This document shows, one piece after another, positions 23,236 to 31,703 of a DNA stretch of 36,335 nt; the stretch's first letter is position 1; the number at the start of each line of letters is the position of its first letter. Both the position numbers and the translations under genes were made by a program. The stretch is from an uncultured Prevotellaceae bacterium (lineage in GTDB: Bacteria; Bacteroidota; Bacteroidia; Bacteroidales; Bacteroidaceae). The stretch is taken from the NCBI GenBank assembly GCA_902789415.1, contig CADAOD010000038.1, positions 1 to 36,335 of the forward strand, written 5' to 3'. The notes below the pieces were generated by a model, which did not search any database, was not told where the DNA came from, and worked only from the letters and a program-made list of their open reading frames with translations.

Positions 23236-24546
23236 ATGGAAACTCCTATTAAAAGAGAAATAGTTGACTCGCTGGTAGTCGAGCTTGGCATTGAGGATTT
23301 TGCCAAGGCTACCATCCGCGAGGTAAAGCAGGTAGCTGCTAAGGCCGAGAAAGCGAGTGGGGTAGAGTTCATCAAGATGGAGATGGGTATTCCCGGACTG
23401 CCCGCCGCCCAGGTTGGTGTTGATGCCCAGATAAAAGCCCTCGAAGGTGGTATTGCCCATACGTATCCCGATATCCAGGGTGCGCCTGTGCTTAAGGAGG
23501 CTGCTTCGCAGTTTGTAAAAGCCTTTATCGGCGTAGATATCAAACCCGAGGGCTGTGTGCCTGTAACCGGTTCGATGCAGGGCACTTTCGCCTCGTTCCT
23601 CACTTGCTCGCAGTGCGACAAACAGAAGGATACCGTGCTGTTTATCGACCCCGGATTCCCTGTGCAGAAGATGCAGCTGCAGGTGATGGGTGTAAAGTAC
23701 GAGACCTTCGACGTGTATAACTATCGTGGCGATAAGCTGCGTGGTAAGCTTGAGAGCTACATGGGCAAGGGTAACATCTGCGCCATCGTTTATTCTAATC
23801 CAAACAACCCCTCGTGGATTTGCTTGCGCGAGGAGGAGTTACAGATTATCGGCGAACTGGCTACCAAGTACGATGCCATCGTGATGGAGGATTTGGCTTA
23901 CTTTGCGATGGACTTCCGTAAGGACCTCTCGAAACCTTTCGAGGCGCCTTATCAGGCCACAGTAGCGCGTTATACCGATAATTATATGCTGCTCATCTCG
24001 GGTTCAAAGGCATTCAGCTATGCTGGCGAGCGTATTGGTGTGGTTTGCATCAGCGATAAGCTGTTCCATCGTCACTTTGCCGATTTGGCTGCCCGCTATC
24101 AGGGCTTGCCATTCGGTCCTGTATTCTCAACCCGTATGCTGTACGCGCTGAGCTCGGGTACCAGTCATAGTGCTCAGTATGCGATGGCCGCTATGCTCAA
24201 GGCCGCCTACGAGGGTAAGTACGATTTCCGTAAGGAGATTAGCGTGTATGGCGAGCGTGCTAAGAAGCTCAAGGAAATCTTCTGTCGCCACAAGTTCTAT
24301 GTGGTTTACGATAAGGATCTCGACGAGCCCATTGCCGATGGATTCTATTTTACTATTGGCTATCCTGGCATGACATCTGGAGAATTGGCTAAGGAGTTGA
24401 TGTACTATGGTGTGTCGGCTATCTGCCTGATAACCTGCGGTTCCGAGCAGGAAGGCTTGCGTGTATGTACCTCGTTTATCGAGGATCATCAATACGCCCA
24501 ACTTGAAGAGCGCATGAAGATTTTCGAGATCAACAATCCCCGCTGA
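23236..24546 (+). CDS. Class I/II aminotransferase, probable aromatic amino acid partner of IorAB
   Basis: 436 aa pyridoxal-phosphate enzyme. SNPNNPSWICL carries the cofactor-ring Asn, VMEDLAYFAM the Asp/Tyr pair, and SGSKAFSYAGERIG the Schiff-base Lys (Lys258) with the phosphate-binding Arg. The C-terminal GSEQEGLRVCTSF has the substrate carboxylate Arg. Its place after iorAB suggests that it interconverts aromatic amino acids and aryl pyruvates, either for breakdown to aryl-acetyl-CoA or, as described for rumen Prevotella-type bacteria, for synthesis from phenylacetate or indoleacetate. The direction is inference. It is not clearly TyrB or AspC by motif. Confidence 0.85.
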   Translation: METPIKREIVDSLVVELGIEDFAKATIREVKQVAAKAEKASGVEFIKMEMGIPGLPAAQVGVDAQIKALEGGIAHTYPDIQGAPVLKEAASQFVKAFIGVDIKPEGCVPVTGSMQGTFASFLTCSQCDKQKDTVLFIDPGFPVQKMQLQVMGVKYETFDVYNYRGDKLRGKLESYMGKGNICAIVYSNPNNPSWICLREEELQIIGELATKYDAIVMEDLAYFAMDFRKDLSKPFEAPYQATVARYTDNYMLLISGSKAFSYAGERIGVVCISDKLFHRHFADLAARYQGLPFGPVFSTRMLYALSSGTSHSAQYAMAAMLKAAYEGKYDFRKEISVYGERAKKLKEIFCRHKFYVVYDKDLDEPIADGFYFTIGYPGMTSGELAKELMYYGVSAICLITCGSEQEGLRVCTSFIEDHQYAQLEERMKIFEINNPR

Positions 24547-24560
24547 TTTACCCTAACACA

Positions 24561-24596
24561 AACCCCGCTCTAGTGTCATACTAAAGCGGGGTTTAT
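24561..24596. terminator. Bidirectional terminator between aminotransferase and small exported protein
   Basis: Hairpin AACCCCGCT (24561-24569) with AGCGGGGTTT (24585-24594 region), inner TAG/CTA pairs. It lies between two converging genes and can serve both. Confidence 0.85.
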
Positions 24597-24615
24597 ATAA
24601 GGGGAAAATAAAAAT

Positions 24616-25038
24616 CTATTCGTTGCTCATGTCAACAGCGCTGAATTTAAAATCGCTGTCGGCGATATTACGCACGTCGTATGGTTTCTTACTCTTAACC
24701 AAGTACTTGTTTTTCATCTTAATGTACTTCTTCTCAAGCTTCTTCAAATCCGTGTTGGCCACAACCACACAAGTGCGGTTGGGCATATTGCGCTTCTGGG
24801 CAAAGTAGTCGCGCAACTGGTAGCTGTATTGGTTACGGCCAGCCAGCATGCTCTTTTTATTGGTAACCCAAACGCTGTCAACCTTCTGAATATTAGTAAA
24901 GTAAACCGTAGAATCGTTGAACGAAGCTACGAATCCGAACATATACGCGTGTGGAACTTTTACATATTGTGCCTGCACGTTTGTTGCGCCGGCAGCCATC
25001 AGTACGATGGCAAGTGTAAGCTGTTTAAAAAATCTCAT
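24616..25038 (-). CDS. Small exported protein, unknown function
   Basis: 140 aa. The N-terminal signal peptide (about 1-24, ending VQAQ) shows export. The rest is basic with a lysine-rich centre (LKKLEKKYIKMKNKYLVKSKKP) and short aromatic segments (VPHAYMFGFVASFNDSTVYFTN). I do not recognise a family. Its ATG shares one base with the rpoD stop (TAATG), so it is translationally coupled to the sigma factor gene. An odd partner for a sigma factor; possibly just a lineage-specific passenger. Confidence 0.75.
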   Translation of the reverse strand: MRFFKQLTLAIVLMAAGATNVQAQYVKVPHAYMFGFVASFNDSTVYFTNIQKVDSVWVTNKKSMLAGRNQYSYQLRDYFAQKRNMPNRTCVVVANTDLKKLEKKYIKMKNKYLVKSKKPYDVRNIADSDFKFSAVDMSNE

Positions 25039-25898
25039 TATCCTAAGTATGTCTTTAAAAATTTATTCGCTTTGCTGTTTCTTAGCTTGCGGATAGCCTT
25101 TTCTTTGATCTGACGTACGCGTTCACGGGTTAATCCAAACTTGGTGCCTATCTCCTCGAGTGTAAGCTCGGGCTGGTTGATACCATACGATGCCTCCAGC
25201 ACGTTACGCTCGCGCTCGTTCAAGGCACTCAGGGCGTTTTGTATCTCCGATTTCAGCGACTCCTCAACCAACTGGTTGTCGGCCAGAGGGGCATCGCTGT
25301 TGGCCATCACGTCGAGCAAGCTGTTGTCTTCGCCCTCAATAAACGGAGCATCCACACTAATCTGGTGCCCGTTAATGGCCATCGCCTCGTCAATCTTTTC
25401 TTGTGGCAAATCCACTTTCTCGGCAATCTCATCTACCGATGGGCGACGCTCGTAAAGCTGTTCAAATCGGTTTATCTCTCTATTGATTTTATTAACCGAT
25501 CCCACCTGGTTCAGGGGCAGACGTACGATACGGCTCTGCTCCGAGATGGCCTGTAGAATGCTCTGACGTATCCACCATACGGCATACGAGATGAACTTGA
25601 AGCCGCGTGTCTCGTCAAAACGTTCGGCCGCTTTCAGCAATCCAAGATTGCCTTCGTTAATCAGATCGGGTAGCGACAGTCCCTGATTCTGATATTGTTT
25701 AGCTACAGATACCACGAAACGAAGGTTTGCCTTCGTCAGTCGTTCCAGTGCTTTAGGGTCTCCTTTTTTAATACGCTGTGCCAATTCAACCTCCTCCTCA
25801 GCCGAGATCATTGCTTCTTTACTTATTTCCTGTAAATACTTCTCCAACGCGGCACTCTCTCGGTTGGTTATAGATTTAGTGATCTTTAGTTGTCTCAT
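25038..25898 (-). CDS. rpoD: Primary sigma factor (RpoD/SigA, Bacteroidota type)
   Basis: Directs RNA polymerase to housekeeping promoters. 286 aa from the ATG at 25898; the longer frame to 25970 runs through the promoter and is not real. Bacteroidota primary sigma lacks the long region 1.1 of E. coli sigma-70, which matches. Region 1.2/2 runs from [13 protein letters not shown] to [20 protein letters not shown] and [17 protein letters not shown] (promoter melting and -10 recognition), region 3 follows, and region 4.2 is [20 protein letters not shown]. It should recognise the TTTG/TAnnTTTG promoters seen in the window. Confidence 0.97.
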   Translation of the reverse strand: MRQLKITKSITNRESAALEKYLQEISKEAMISAEEEVELAQRIKKGDPKALERLTKANLRFVVSVAKQYQNQGLSLPDLINEGNLGLLKAAERFDETRGFKFISYAVWWIRQSILQAISEQSRIVRLPLNQVGSVNKINREINRFEQLYERRPSVDEIAEKVDLPQEKIDEAMAINGHQISVDAPFIEGEDNSLLDVMANSDAPLADNQLVEESLKSEIQNALSALNERERNVLEASYGINQPELTLEEIGTKFGLTRERVRQIKEKAIRKLRNSKANKFLKTYLG

Positions 25899-25928
25899 CG
25901 TGGTAATACTATATTTTTTAGTTGGGCG

Positions 25929-25960
25929 CAAAAGTAAGACTTTTTCCTGAAACAACCAAA
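25929..25960 (-). promoter_or_regulatory. rpoD promoter
   Basis: On the minus strand: TTTGGTTGTTT (from 25960), 20 bp between boxes, TACTTTTG (25936-25929). The -33 box grows out of the T-tract of the degP terminator. About 31 bp to the start codon. Confidence 0.82.
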
Positions 25961-25990
25961 AAAAAGCCACGAATTTTTACTATTCGTGGC
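25958..25990 (-). terminator. Terminator after degP
   Basis: Hairpin GCCACGAAT (25966-25974) with ATTCGTGGC (25982-25990); on the minus strand eight T follow. The degP stop at 26011 lies 20 bp upstream. Confidence 0.9.
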
Positions 25991-26010
25991 TCTTTTTTAT
26001 GAATTTGGGC

Positions 26011-27510
26011 TTATTCGTCCTCCAAAGGAACTGCAAAATAGCCTTTTTTGCCTGTTGGATAGATACCCTGAATATAGAGAACAGGCTCCTTAGACTTCGA
26101 GGCTTCCTTCACAACAACCTGCAAATCATTGATACTCTTCACGCTCTGTTCGTTAACGCGCTGAATGATGAAGCCCTGAGGCACACCAGCCGACTTGAGA
26201 CGACCACCACTCACCTTGAGCACTTGCAGTCCGTAGCCGATATTGAGCTGTTTTTTCTGAGAGTCGGTGATGGCACGGAACTGACCGCCGAGCACGTCGA
26301 TATCTGCATCCTTCACCACCTTGGTGTTACCCTGCTCGTTCTTCAGGGTCAGTGTGGCAGTCTTCTTTGACTTGTTACGCAGATAAGTTACGCTCACCTT
26401 GTCACCAGGACGCTTTTGAGCGATGATGGCCTGCAGGTCGCCCATGGTCTTCACTTTCTTGCCGTCAATTTCTGTGATCACATCCTCGGCCTGGAGATTA
26501 GCTTCTTCGGCAGCACCATCTTCCACAACCTTGTCGATACGAACACCTTCCATTGTGCCATAATCCTTCACATCCTTGTCCTGATCCTTCATAGCATCGA
26601 TATAGTCCTTCACACTGCCGCCCTGAATACCAATCATAGCACGCTGGTAAGAACCGTAGTTCTTGAAGTCTTCCACCGCTTTGTTCATGATGGCTGTAGG
26701 AATGGCAAAACCATATCCGATGTTCGATCCTGTCTGCGAGTAAAGCATGGCGTTGATACCAATCAGTTCGCCACGTGTGTTAACGAGTGCACCACCAGAG
26801 TTACCCTGATTGATGGCAGCATCGGTCTGAATCATCGACGAAACACCCTGCCCCATAGAGCGTGCCTTAGCCGACACGATACCTGCGGTAACAGTATTGT
26901 TCAATCCGAGCGGGTTACCCACAGCCAGCACCCATTCTCCCACGCGAACGTTGTCGCTGTTGGCAATAACGATGGCAGGCAGATTTTTTGCGTCAATCTT
27001 GATAAGTGCCAGGTCGGTAGATTTGTCGGCACCAACCACACGTGCAGAGTATTCTTTTGAATTCTCATTGAGCGTTACAGTCAGTTCGTCGGCACCATCC
27101 ACCACGTGGTTGTTGGTAACGATATAGCCATCGGCCGAGATGATGACACCCGAACCAGCAGCAGCGCGCTTAGGTGTCTGTACCTGGCGCTGGCGGCGTC
27201 CGCCGTTGCCCTGACCGAAGAATCCTCCGAATGGGTCTGAGAAGAAATCCTCGAAAGGATCACTATATTCTACAGTCTGCACCTTTGAATTCTGTACCGA
27301 CTTGATGTAAACTACCGATGGCAGCGCTTTCTCGGCTGCATAGGTAAGGTCGACAGGCTGACCAGCTGGTGCTGCTGGAGCCGATGTAACGATAGGAGCT
27401 GGAGCAGTAGCTGCGTTTGTTTTAGCGAATGCTACTACTGAAAGAGTCAAAGCAACGGCGCATACGGCGGGAGTTGCTGCATTTACGATCTTTTTCATAT
27501 TCTCATTCAT
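26011..27510 (-). CDS. degP: Periplasmic serine protease DegP/HtrA
   Basis: Degrades or refolds misfolded envelope proteins. 499 aa (the start could also be the Met at codon 5). An N-terminal hydrophobic segment (about 8-30) is a signal or anchor, followed by an Ala/Pro-rich linker. The trypsin-fold domain has the triad His135 (VTNNHVVDG), Asp166 (STDLALIK) and Ser238 (NQGNSGGALV). A glycine/Phe-rich loop (SDPFGGFFGQGNGG) is the regulatory LA loop region. Two PDZ domains follow (about 280-390 and 400-490), as in Do-type proteases. Monocistronic, with a terminator after it and the divergent rnpB gene upstream. Confidence 0.96.
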   Translation of the reverse strand: MNENMKKIVNAATPAVCAVALTLSVVAFAKTNAATAPAPIVTSAPAAPAGQPVDLTYAAEKALPSVVYIKSVQNSKVQTVEYSDPFEDFFSDPFGGFFGQGNGGRRQRQVQTPKRAAAGSGVIISADGYIVTNNHVVDGADELTVTLNENSKEYSARVVGADKSTDLALIKIDAKNLPAIVIANSDNVRVGEWVLAVGNPLGLNNTVTAGIVSAKARSMGQGVSSMIQTDAAINQGNSGGALVNTRGELIGINAMLYSQTGSNIGYGFAIPTAIMNKAVEDFKNYGSYQRAMIGIQGGSVKDYIDAMKDQDKDVKDYGTMEGVRIDKVVEDGAAEEANLQAEDVITEIDGKKVKTMGDLQAIIAQKRPGDKVSVTYLRNKSKKTATLTLKNEQGNTKVVKDADIDVLGGQFRAITDSQKKQLNIGYGLQVLKVSGGRLKSAGVPQGFIIQRVNEQSVKSINDLQVVVKEASKSKEPVLYIQGIYPTGKKGYFAVPLEDE

Positions 27511-27777
27511 TTTTTTAATGTTTTAAATTCTACATTCAGGTTTCCTTTCACGTTTTGATGGTGCAAAAATAAGTGCAATATTTTAAATACCGACAATTTG
27601 GCACAAAGATTTGTCCCAATTTAACAATTAGGCATAAATGCTTAACGAGCATTTGCGATTAACACTTAATTTCTTAAAATACTGACAAATTTAAGTATTT
27701 ATTACGATTTTAGTTGTTTATTTTTAATTATCAGTATAATTTTGTGCATATTATTCGTGATTTATGAAATTTATTGC
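27511..27777. other. Intergenic region between divergent degP and rnpB
   Basis: AT-rich, no gene seen. It holds a TATTTTTG box on the minus strand (27564-27571) that may be the degP -7 element, and a perfect inverted repeat AAATGCT-TAACG-AGCATTT (27636-27654) without T-tract, a candidate operator. Confidence 0.4.
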
Positions 27778-27785
27778 TAACTTTG
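27754..27785 (+). promoter_or_regulatory. rnpB promoter
   Basis: TTCG (27754-27757; one base off TTTG), 20 bp, TAACTTTG (27778-27785). The RNA 5' end is expected about 6 bases later. Confidence 0.65.
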
Positions 27786-27790
27786 CACGC

Positions 27791-28176
27791 AGAAAACGCA
27801 CTGCAACGGTTTGTCGCTGGCGCTTCTGAAAGGTCGCGCGAGAGGAAAGTCCGGGCAGCATAGGGTACTCCACTTCCGAAAGTAGAAGCTATTGGTGACA
27901 GTAGGTGCCGGCAGAAGAGAATGACCGCCTCAATTCGTTGGGGTAAGGGTGAGAAGGTGGTGTAAGAGACCACCAGCCAGCGGGTGATCGTTGGGCTGTG
28001 TCGACTGGAGGCTGCAAGTTCATGTATACCATCGTCTGAGGGTTGCCCGCTCAACAACGCAAGTTACGATGGAGGGTAGAACGCTTGAGCCATGGGGCGA
28101 CTCATGGACTAGATAAATGACAAACGCCATGTTTGCATGGTACAGAACCCGGCTTATAGGGGCAGTGCTTTTTTTT
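27791..28176 (+). ncRNA. rnpB: RNase P RNA
   Basis: Catalytic RNA that trims the 5' leader of tRNA precursors. The universal core words are present: GAGGAAAGTCCGGGC (CR-I) near 27841 and ACAGAACCCGGCTTA (CR-V) near 28142. The 5' GCACTGC (27798-27804) pairs with GCAGTGC (28162-28168) to form P1, and eight T follow (28169-28176), which both sets the 3' end and acts as terminator. The length of about 380 nt is usual. Confidence 0.96.
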
Positions 28177-28183
28177 GAAAATT

Positions 28184-29107
28184 ATGACACTCAAAAAGAT
28201 ATATCGTACACTTGTTCTCACCATTCGTTTCTTTACTGCGAAACGAGTGATGACGCAAGCGTCGGCTCTTACTTATTCTACCTTATTGGCCATCGTGCCC
28301 ATCCTGGCGGTTATTTTTGCTATTGCGCGCGGCTTTGGATATAATAAGTATATTGAGATATGGTTTCGCGATGCGCTCTCATCGCAGCCACAGGTGGCCG
28401 ATATCTTAACCGACTTTGTGAACAGCTACTTGATTCACACGCAGAGTGGCATCTTTTTGGGAGTAGGCTTGCTGTTTATGCTTTACACGGTGCTCATGCT
28501 GGTAAACAATGTTGAGGAGACTTTTAACGAGATATGGCAGGTTAGTAATGCGCGCCCCATCATGCGATCGCTTACCAACTATATGGCGATGTTCTTCGTT
28601 TTCCCCATCATCATTGTGGTGTCGATGGGTCTTTCCATCTTCATGGCCACCATTGCGAAGCATACCGATGGTGTGGTAATCCTGGGTCGTGCCGTACGTT
28701 TCCTGCTCGACTTTTCGCCTTACCTGTTGCTCTCGCTGCTGTTTGTGGGTCTTTACGTGTATATGCCCAACACCGATGTAAAACTCAAGAGTGCCATTGT
28801 GCCAGGCATCCTGTCGGGTATTGCCATGCAACTGTTGCAGTTGTTCTACATCCACTCGCAGATTTGGGTGACGGGCTACAACGCCATCTACGGATCGTTT
28901 GCCGCGCTGCCATTGTTTATGCTGTGGTTGCAGATATCGTGGACCATCTGTTTGTTTGGAGCGCAGCTTACGTTTACCAACCAGAATCTGGATCGTATTG
29001 GTATCAATCTCGATGAAATCAACATGCATCCGCTGGTTGATATGACCGATGATGAAATAAACGAAGCGGCCAGAGAATTATACTCCGACCGCCTCGATTC
29101 ACTATAA
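28184..29107 (+). CDS. YihY/virulence factor BrkB-family membrane protein
   Basis: 307 aa from ATG 28184 (an in-frame TTG at 28175 lies in the rnpB T-tract and is unlikely). The YihY family was once called ribonuclease BN, which proved wrong; its role is unknown, and links to transport or cell-envelope functions have been proposed. About six transmembrane segments are seen, including TLLAIVPILAVIFAIARG, LGVGLLFMLYTVLMLV, FFVFPIIIVVSMGLSIF and LLLSLLFVGLYVYMP. NVEETFNEIW and GSFAALPLFMLWLQISW are family blocks. It begins 7 bp after the rnpB terminator. Confidence 0.88.
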   Translation: MTLKKIYRTLVLTIRFFTAKRVMTQASALTYSTLLAIVPILAVIFAIARGFGYNKYIEIWFRDALSSQPQVADILTDFVNSYLIHTQSGIFLGVGLLFMLYTVLMLVNNVEETFNEIWQVSNARPIMRSLTNYMAMFFVFPIIIVVSMGLSIFMATIAKHTDGVVILGRAVRFLLDFSPYLLLSLLFVGLYVYMPNTDVKLKSAIVPGILSGIAMQLLQLFYIHSQIWVTGYNAIYGSFAALPLFMLWLQISWTICLFGAQLTFTNQNLDRIGINLDEINMHPLVDMTDDEINEAARELYSDRLDSL

Positions 29108-29127
29108 TCAAAATTAAAATATATTTT

Positions 29128-30432
29128 TTACTGTTTCATCAAGTAGGCTTTGAAATCAGCAAAATCCTTGCTCATCGCTACGCTTTGCTTTTCGCCACGC
29201 ATAAAGGCAGCCAAGCGCTCTGGGATAGTTACGTCGATGCCTAAGATTTCATCCACCTTCTCCTTAAACTTAGCAGGGTGAGCTGTTTCGCAGAATACGC
29301 CAACCTCGCCAGGCTGCAGTCCGTCGGCCAGGGCCTGATAGCCGCAAGCACCATGAGGATCAAGGATATAACCCGAAGCCTTGTAGCACTCGCGCATGGT
29401 TTCGCGAATCTGCTCGTCGGTATAGGTAGCACCGCTGATGAGTGCGCTAATCTTAGCGTGACTCTTGCCATACAGGTCGTAGATACGGGCAAAGTTCGAA
29501 GGATCGCCTACGTCCATCGCATTAGCCAAAGTCTGCTTCGATGGCTTGGGCTCGTACTGTCCCGTCTGCAGATACTTATAGAAGATATCATTGGCGTTGT
29601 TGGCGGCAATGAAACGCTTAATGGGCAGTCCCATCTCGTGACCGAACAATGCAGCGCAGATATTTCCGAAGTTACCTGATGGCACACACATCACCAAGTT
29701 ATCAGCCTTACCCTGTTCCTTCATGCGTGCGTAGGCATTAAAGTAGTAGAACGCCTGGGGCAGGAAACGGGCCACGTTGATTGAGTTGGCCGATGTCAGC
29801 TTCATGTGCGCATTCAGCTCAGCATCCATAAAGGCATTTTTAACCAGCGCCTGACAGTCGTCGAACACACCATCCACTTCGATGGCGGTGATGTTCTTAC
29901 CCAGGGTGGTAAATTGGCACTCCTGGATAGGACTTACCTTGCCCTTGGGATACAGCACATATACGTGGATACCCTCAACGCCCAAGAATCCATTGGCCAC
30001 AGCCGAACCGGTATCGCCGCTGGTAGCAACCAGTACATTCACCTGCTTGTGGTTATTCTCCTTTTTAATAAAGTACTGAAGCAAGCGCGCCATAAAACGG
30101 GCACCCACATCCTTAAAGGCGAGGGTAGGACCGTGGAACAGCTCCAAGGTATAGATATTATCCTTAACGTTCACCACAGGACAGTCGAATGCCAAGGTGT
30201 CGTATACGATATCATGCAGGGCATCAGGATCTACATCTTCACCAAAGAAAGCGCTGGCTACGGTGTAGGCAATCTCCTGAAAACTCATTTTCTCGATGTT
30301 GTCGAAAAACTCCTGGGGCAGCTTGTTGATACGCTCGGGCATATACAGTCCGCGATCTTCAGCCAGTCCCTTTACAACTGCTTTGTGCAGGTCGGCAATA
30401 GGAGCCTTGCCGTTGGTGCTATAGTATTTCAT
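29128..30432 (-). CDS. thrC: Threonine synthase
   Basis: Converts O-phosphohomoserine to threonine with pyridoxal phosphate. 434 aa. The N-terminal YYSTNGKAPIADLHKAV is the usual ThrC start; the cofactor lysine is Lys107 in LAFKDVGARF, preceded by LFHGPT. VATSGDTGSAVANGF is the phosphate-binding loop and NSINVARFLPQAFYY a substrate block. It overlaps the stop of the preceding kinase-candidate gene by 4 bases and is the last gene of the threonine operon. It converges on the YihY gene with a 20 bp gap and no evident hairpin. Confidence 0.97.
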   Translation of the reverse strand: MKYYSTNGKAPIADLHKAVVKGLAEDRGLYMPERINKLPQEFFDNIEKMSFQEIAYTVASAFFGEDVDPDALHDIVYDTLAFDCPVVNVKDNIYTLELFHGPTLAFKDVGARFMARLLQYFIKKENNHKQVNVLVATSGDTGSAVANGFLGVEGIHVYVLYPKGKVSPIQECQFTTLGKNITAIEVDGVFDDCQALVKNAFMDAELNAHMKLTSANSINVARFLPQAFYYFNAYARMKEQGKADNLVMCVPSGNFGNICAALFGHEMGLPIKRFIAANNANDIFYKYLQTGQYEPKPSKQTLANAMDVGDPSNFARIYDLYGKSHAKISALISGATYTDEQIRETMRECYKASGYILDPHGACGYQALADGLQPGEVGVFCETAHPAKFKEKVDEILGIDVTIPERLAAFMRGEKQSVAMSKDFADFKAYLMKQ

Positions 30433-31664
30433 ACGCTCATAAATGTTTGCATAAATTCGTTAAGTTTCAGCAGGCCGTAACTGCCTGATACGCAGCTTAC
30501 TTCATCGTATTGCTGAACCTCGTCGGGAACGATGCCTTTGTGCCAGATGAGGAATGGTACGGGCTGGCCCACGTGTATGCGCATCTCAACGGGAGTCAGA
30601 TGGTCGGGCAGTACAGCCAGACATACGGGCTCGTTCATGTTTACGATGTGCTCGTAGATGGGCTTTATCAGTCGCTGGTCCAGATATTCGATGGTTTTCA
30701 ACTTCAGTTCCAGGTCGCCATCATGTCCGGCTTCGTCGCTGGCTTCAACGTGTACAAACACAAAGTCGTCGTGCTCTAATGCCTCGATAGCTGCCTGCGC
30801 CTTACCCTCGTAATTGGTGTCGGCCAGTCCGGTAGCACCTTCCACCTCTACTATCTTCAAGCCAGCATAGTGACCGATGCCGCGAATCAAATCTACAGCC
30901 GAAATCACAGTGCCTGATTTAATCTCTGGATACTGCTGCATCAGCGTTTCCATCGATGGACGATAACCACCGCTCCAAGGCCAGATGCTGTTAGCCTGTC
31001 GCTCGCCCTTAGCGGCCTTAGCTACGTTATAAGGGTGCTTTGGCAGCAGCTCTTGTGATTTCAGAATCAGCTCGTTCAGCAGTTCCGCCGTCTCCTGTGC
31101 TTCGGGTATATCAGCCTTAACCAGCAGTGGGCGCCACTCTTCATTGGGATGATCATGGGGTGGGGCGCAAGTAATATGCTTGTTGCCACCTTTTATTACC
31201 AGCAGATGGCGATACTGTATGCCCGTAATAAACTTTACGCGCTCGCAGCCCTCTCTCTGGTTGATAGGCTTAGCCAGCGTTTCGTTCAGGTAGTCAATCA
31301 GCAGTCGGGCATCTTCTGTTTCCAGATTACCGCCGTTATGCGTAATAATCTTACCATCCTGCAGGTTGATGATATTGCAGCGAAGCGCCAAATCATCGTC
31401 GGCCATCTCGTAGCCAATCGAGGCTGCCTCCAGTGGTCCGCGACCCTCGTACACCTTATTCAGGTCGTAACCTAAGATCGCCGTGTTAGCCACCTCGCTA
31501 CCAGGAGGAAATCCCTCGGGCACCGTAATCAGTCGCCCGCAGCGTCCCTCCTTAGCCAGCCTATCCATCATCGGCTTAGCCGCATATTGTAGTAATGTCT
31601 TCCCGCCCAATCTTTCAACCGGCAGGTCAGCCATTCCATCTCCCAAAATAACAATGTGTTTCAT
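30429..31664 (-). CDS. ApgM-like protein, proposed homoserine kinase
   Basis: 411 aa of the alkaline-phosphatase superfamily, related to archaeal cofactor-independent phosphoglycerate mutase (TIGR02535-like, proposed homoserine kinase). Metal ligands seen: Asp9 in VILGDGMADLP, Ser56 in GFPPGSEVAN (nucleophile site) and ASDEAGHDGDLELKLK, plus LPDHLTPVEMRIH near the C-terminus. It sits exactly where thrB would be, between thrA and thrC, and overlaps thrC by 4 bases. No GHMP-type ThrB is in the operon. On this context it most likely makes O-phosphohomoserine; a glycolytic role is the alternative. Confidence 0.85.
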   Translation of the reverse strand: MKHIVILGDGMADLPVERLGGKTLLQYAAKPMMDRLAKEGRCGRLITVPEGFPPGSEVANTAILGYDLNKVYEGRGPLEAASIGYEMADDDLALRCNIINLQDGKIITHNGGNLETEDARLLIDYLNETLAKPINQREGCERVKFITGIQYRHLLVIKGGNKHITCAPPHDHPNEEWRPLLVKADIPEAQETAELLNELILKSQELLPKHPYNVAKAAKGERQANSIWPWSGGYRPSMETLMQQYPEIKSGTVISAVDLIRGIGHYAGLKIVEVEGATGLADTNYEGKAQAAIEALEHDDFVFVHVEASDEAGHDGDLELKLKTIEYLDQRLIKPIYEHIVNMNEPVCLAVLPDHLTPVEMRIHVGQPVPFLIWHKGIVPDEVQQYDEVSCVSGSYGLLKLNEFMQTFMSV

Positions 31665-31670
31665 ATCATA

Positions 31671-31699
31671 AATCCGTGTTAATCCGTGTAATCCGTGCC
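31671..31699. repeat. AATCCGTG tandem repeat between thrA and apgM-like gene
   Basis: Three units AATCCGTGTT, AATCCGTGTA and ATCCGTGCC. They match the right arm of the palindrome at 7837-7866 (TAATTCGTG-type units). It fills most of the gap between two operon genes. Confidence 0.7.
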
Positions 31700-31703
31700 T
31701 AAA

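Noticed and set aside
25899-25970. N-terminal extension of the sigma factor
   Set aside because: Would cover the perfect promoter at 25929-25960; family length fits the ATG at 25898.
26416-27060. 214-codon plus-strand frame within degP
   Set aside because: Antisense shadow of the conserved DegP protease; Cys/His-rich composition typical of reversed coding sequence.
27598-27614. TGGCAC...TTTG, resembling a sigma-54 promoter
   Set aside because: The -12 element is one base off in spacing and lacks the GC; the RNase P RNA promoter nearby is of the housekeeping type.
28175-28183. TTG start for the YihY-family protein
   Set aside because: Falls in the T-tract of the RNase P RNA terminator; ATG at 28184 fits the family start better.
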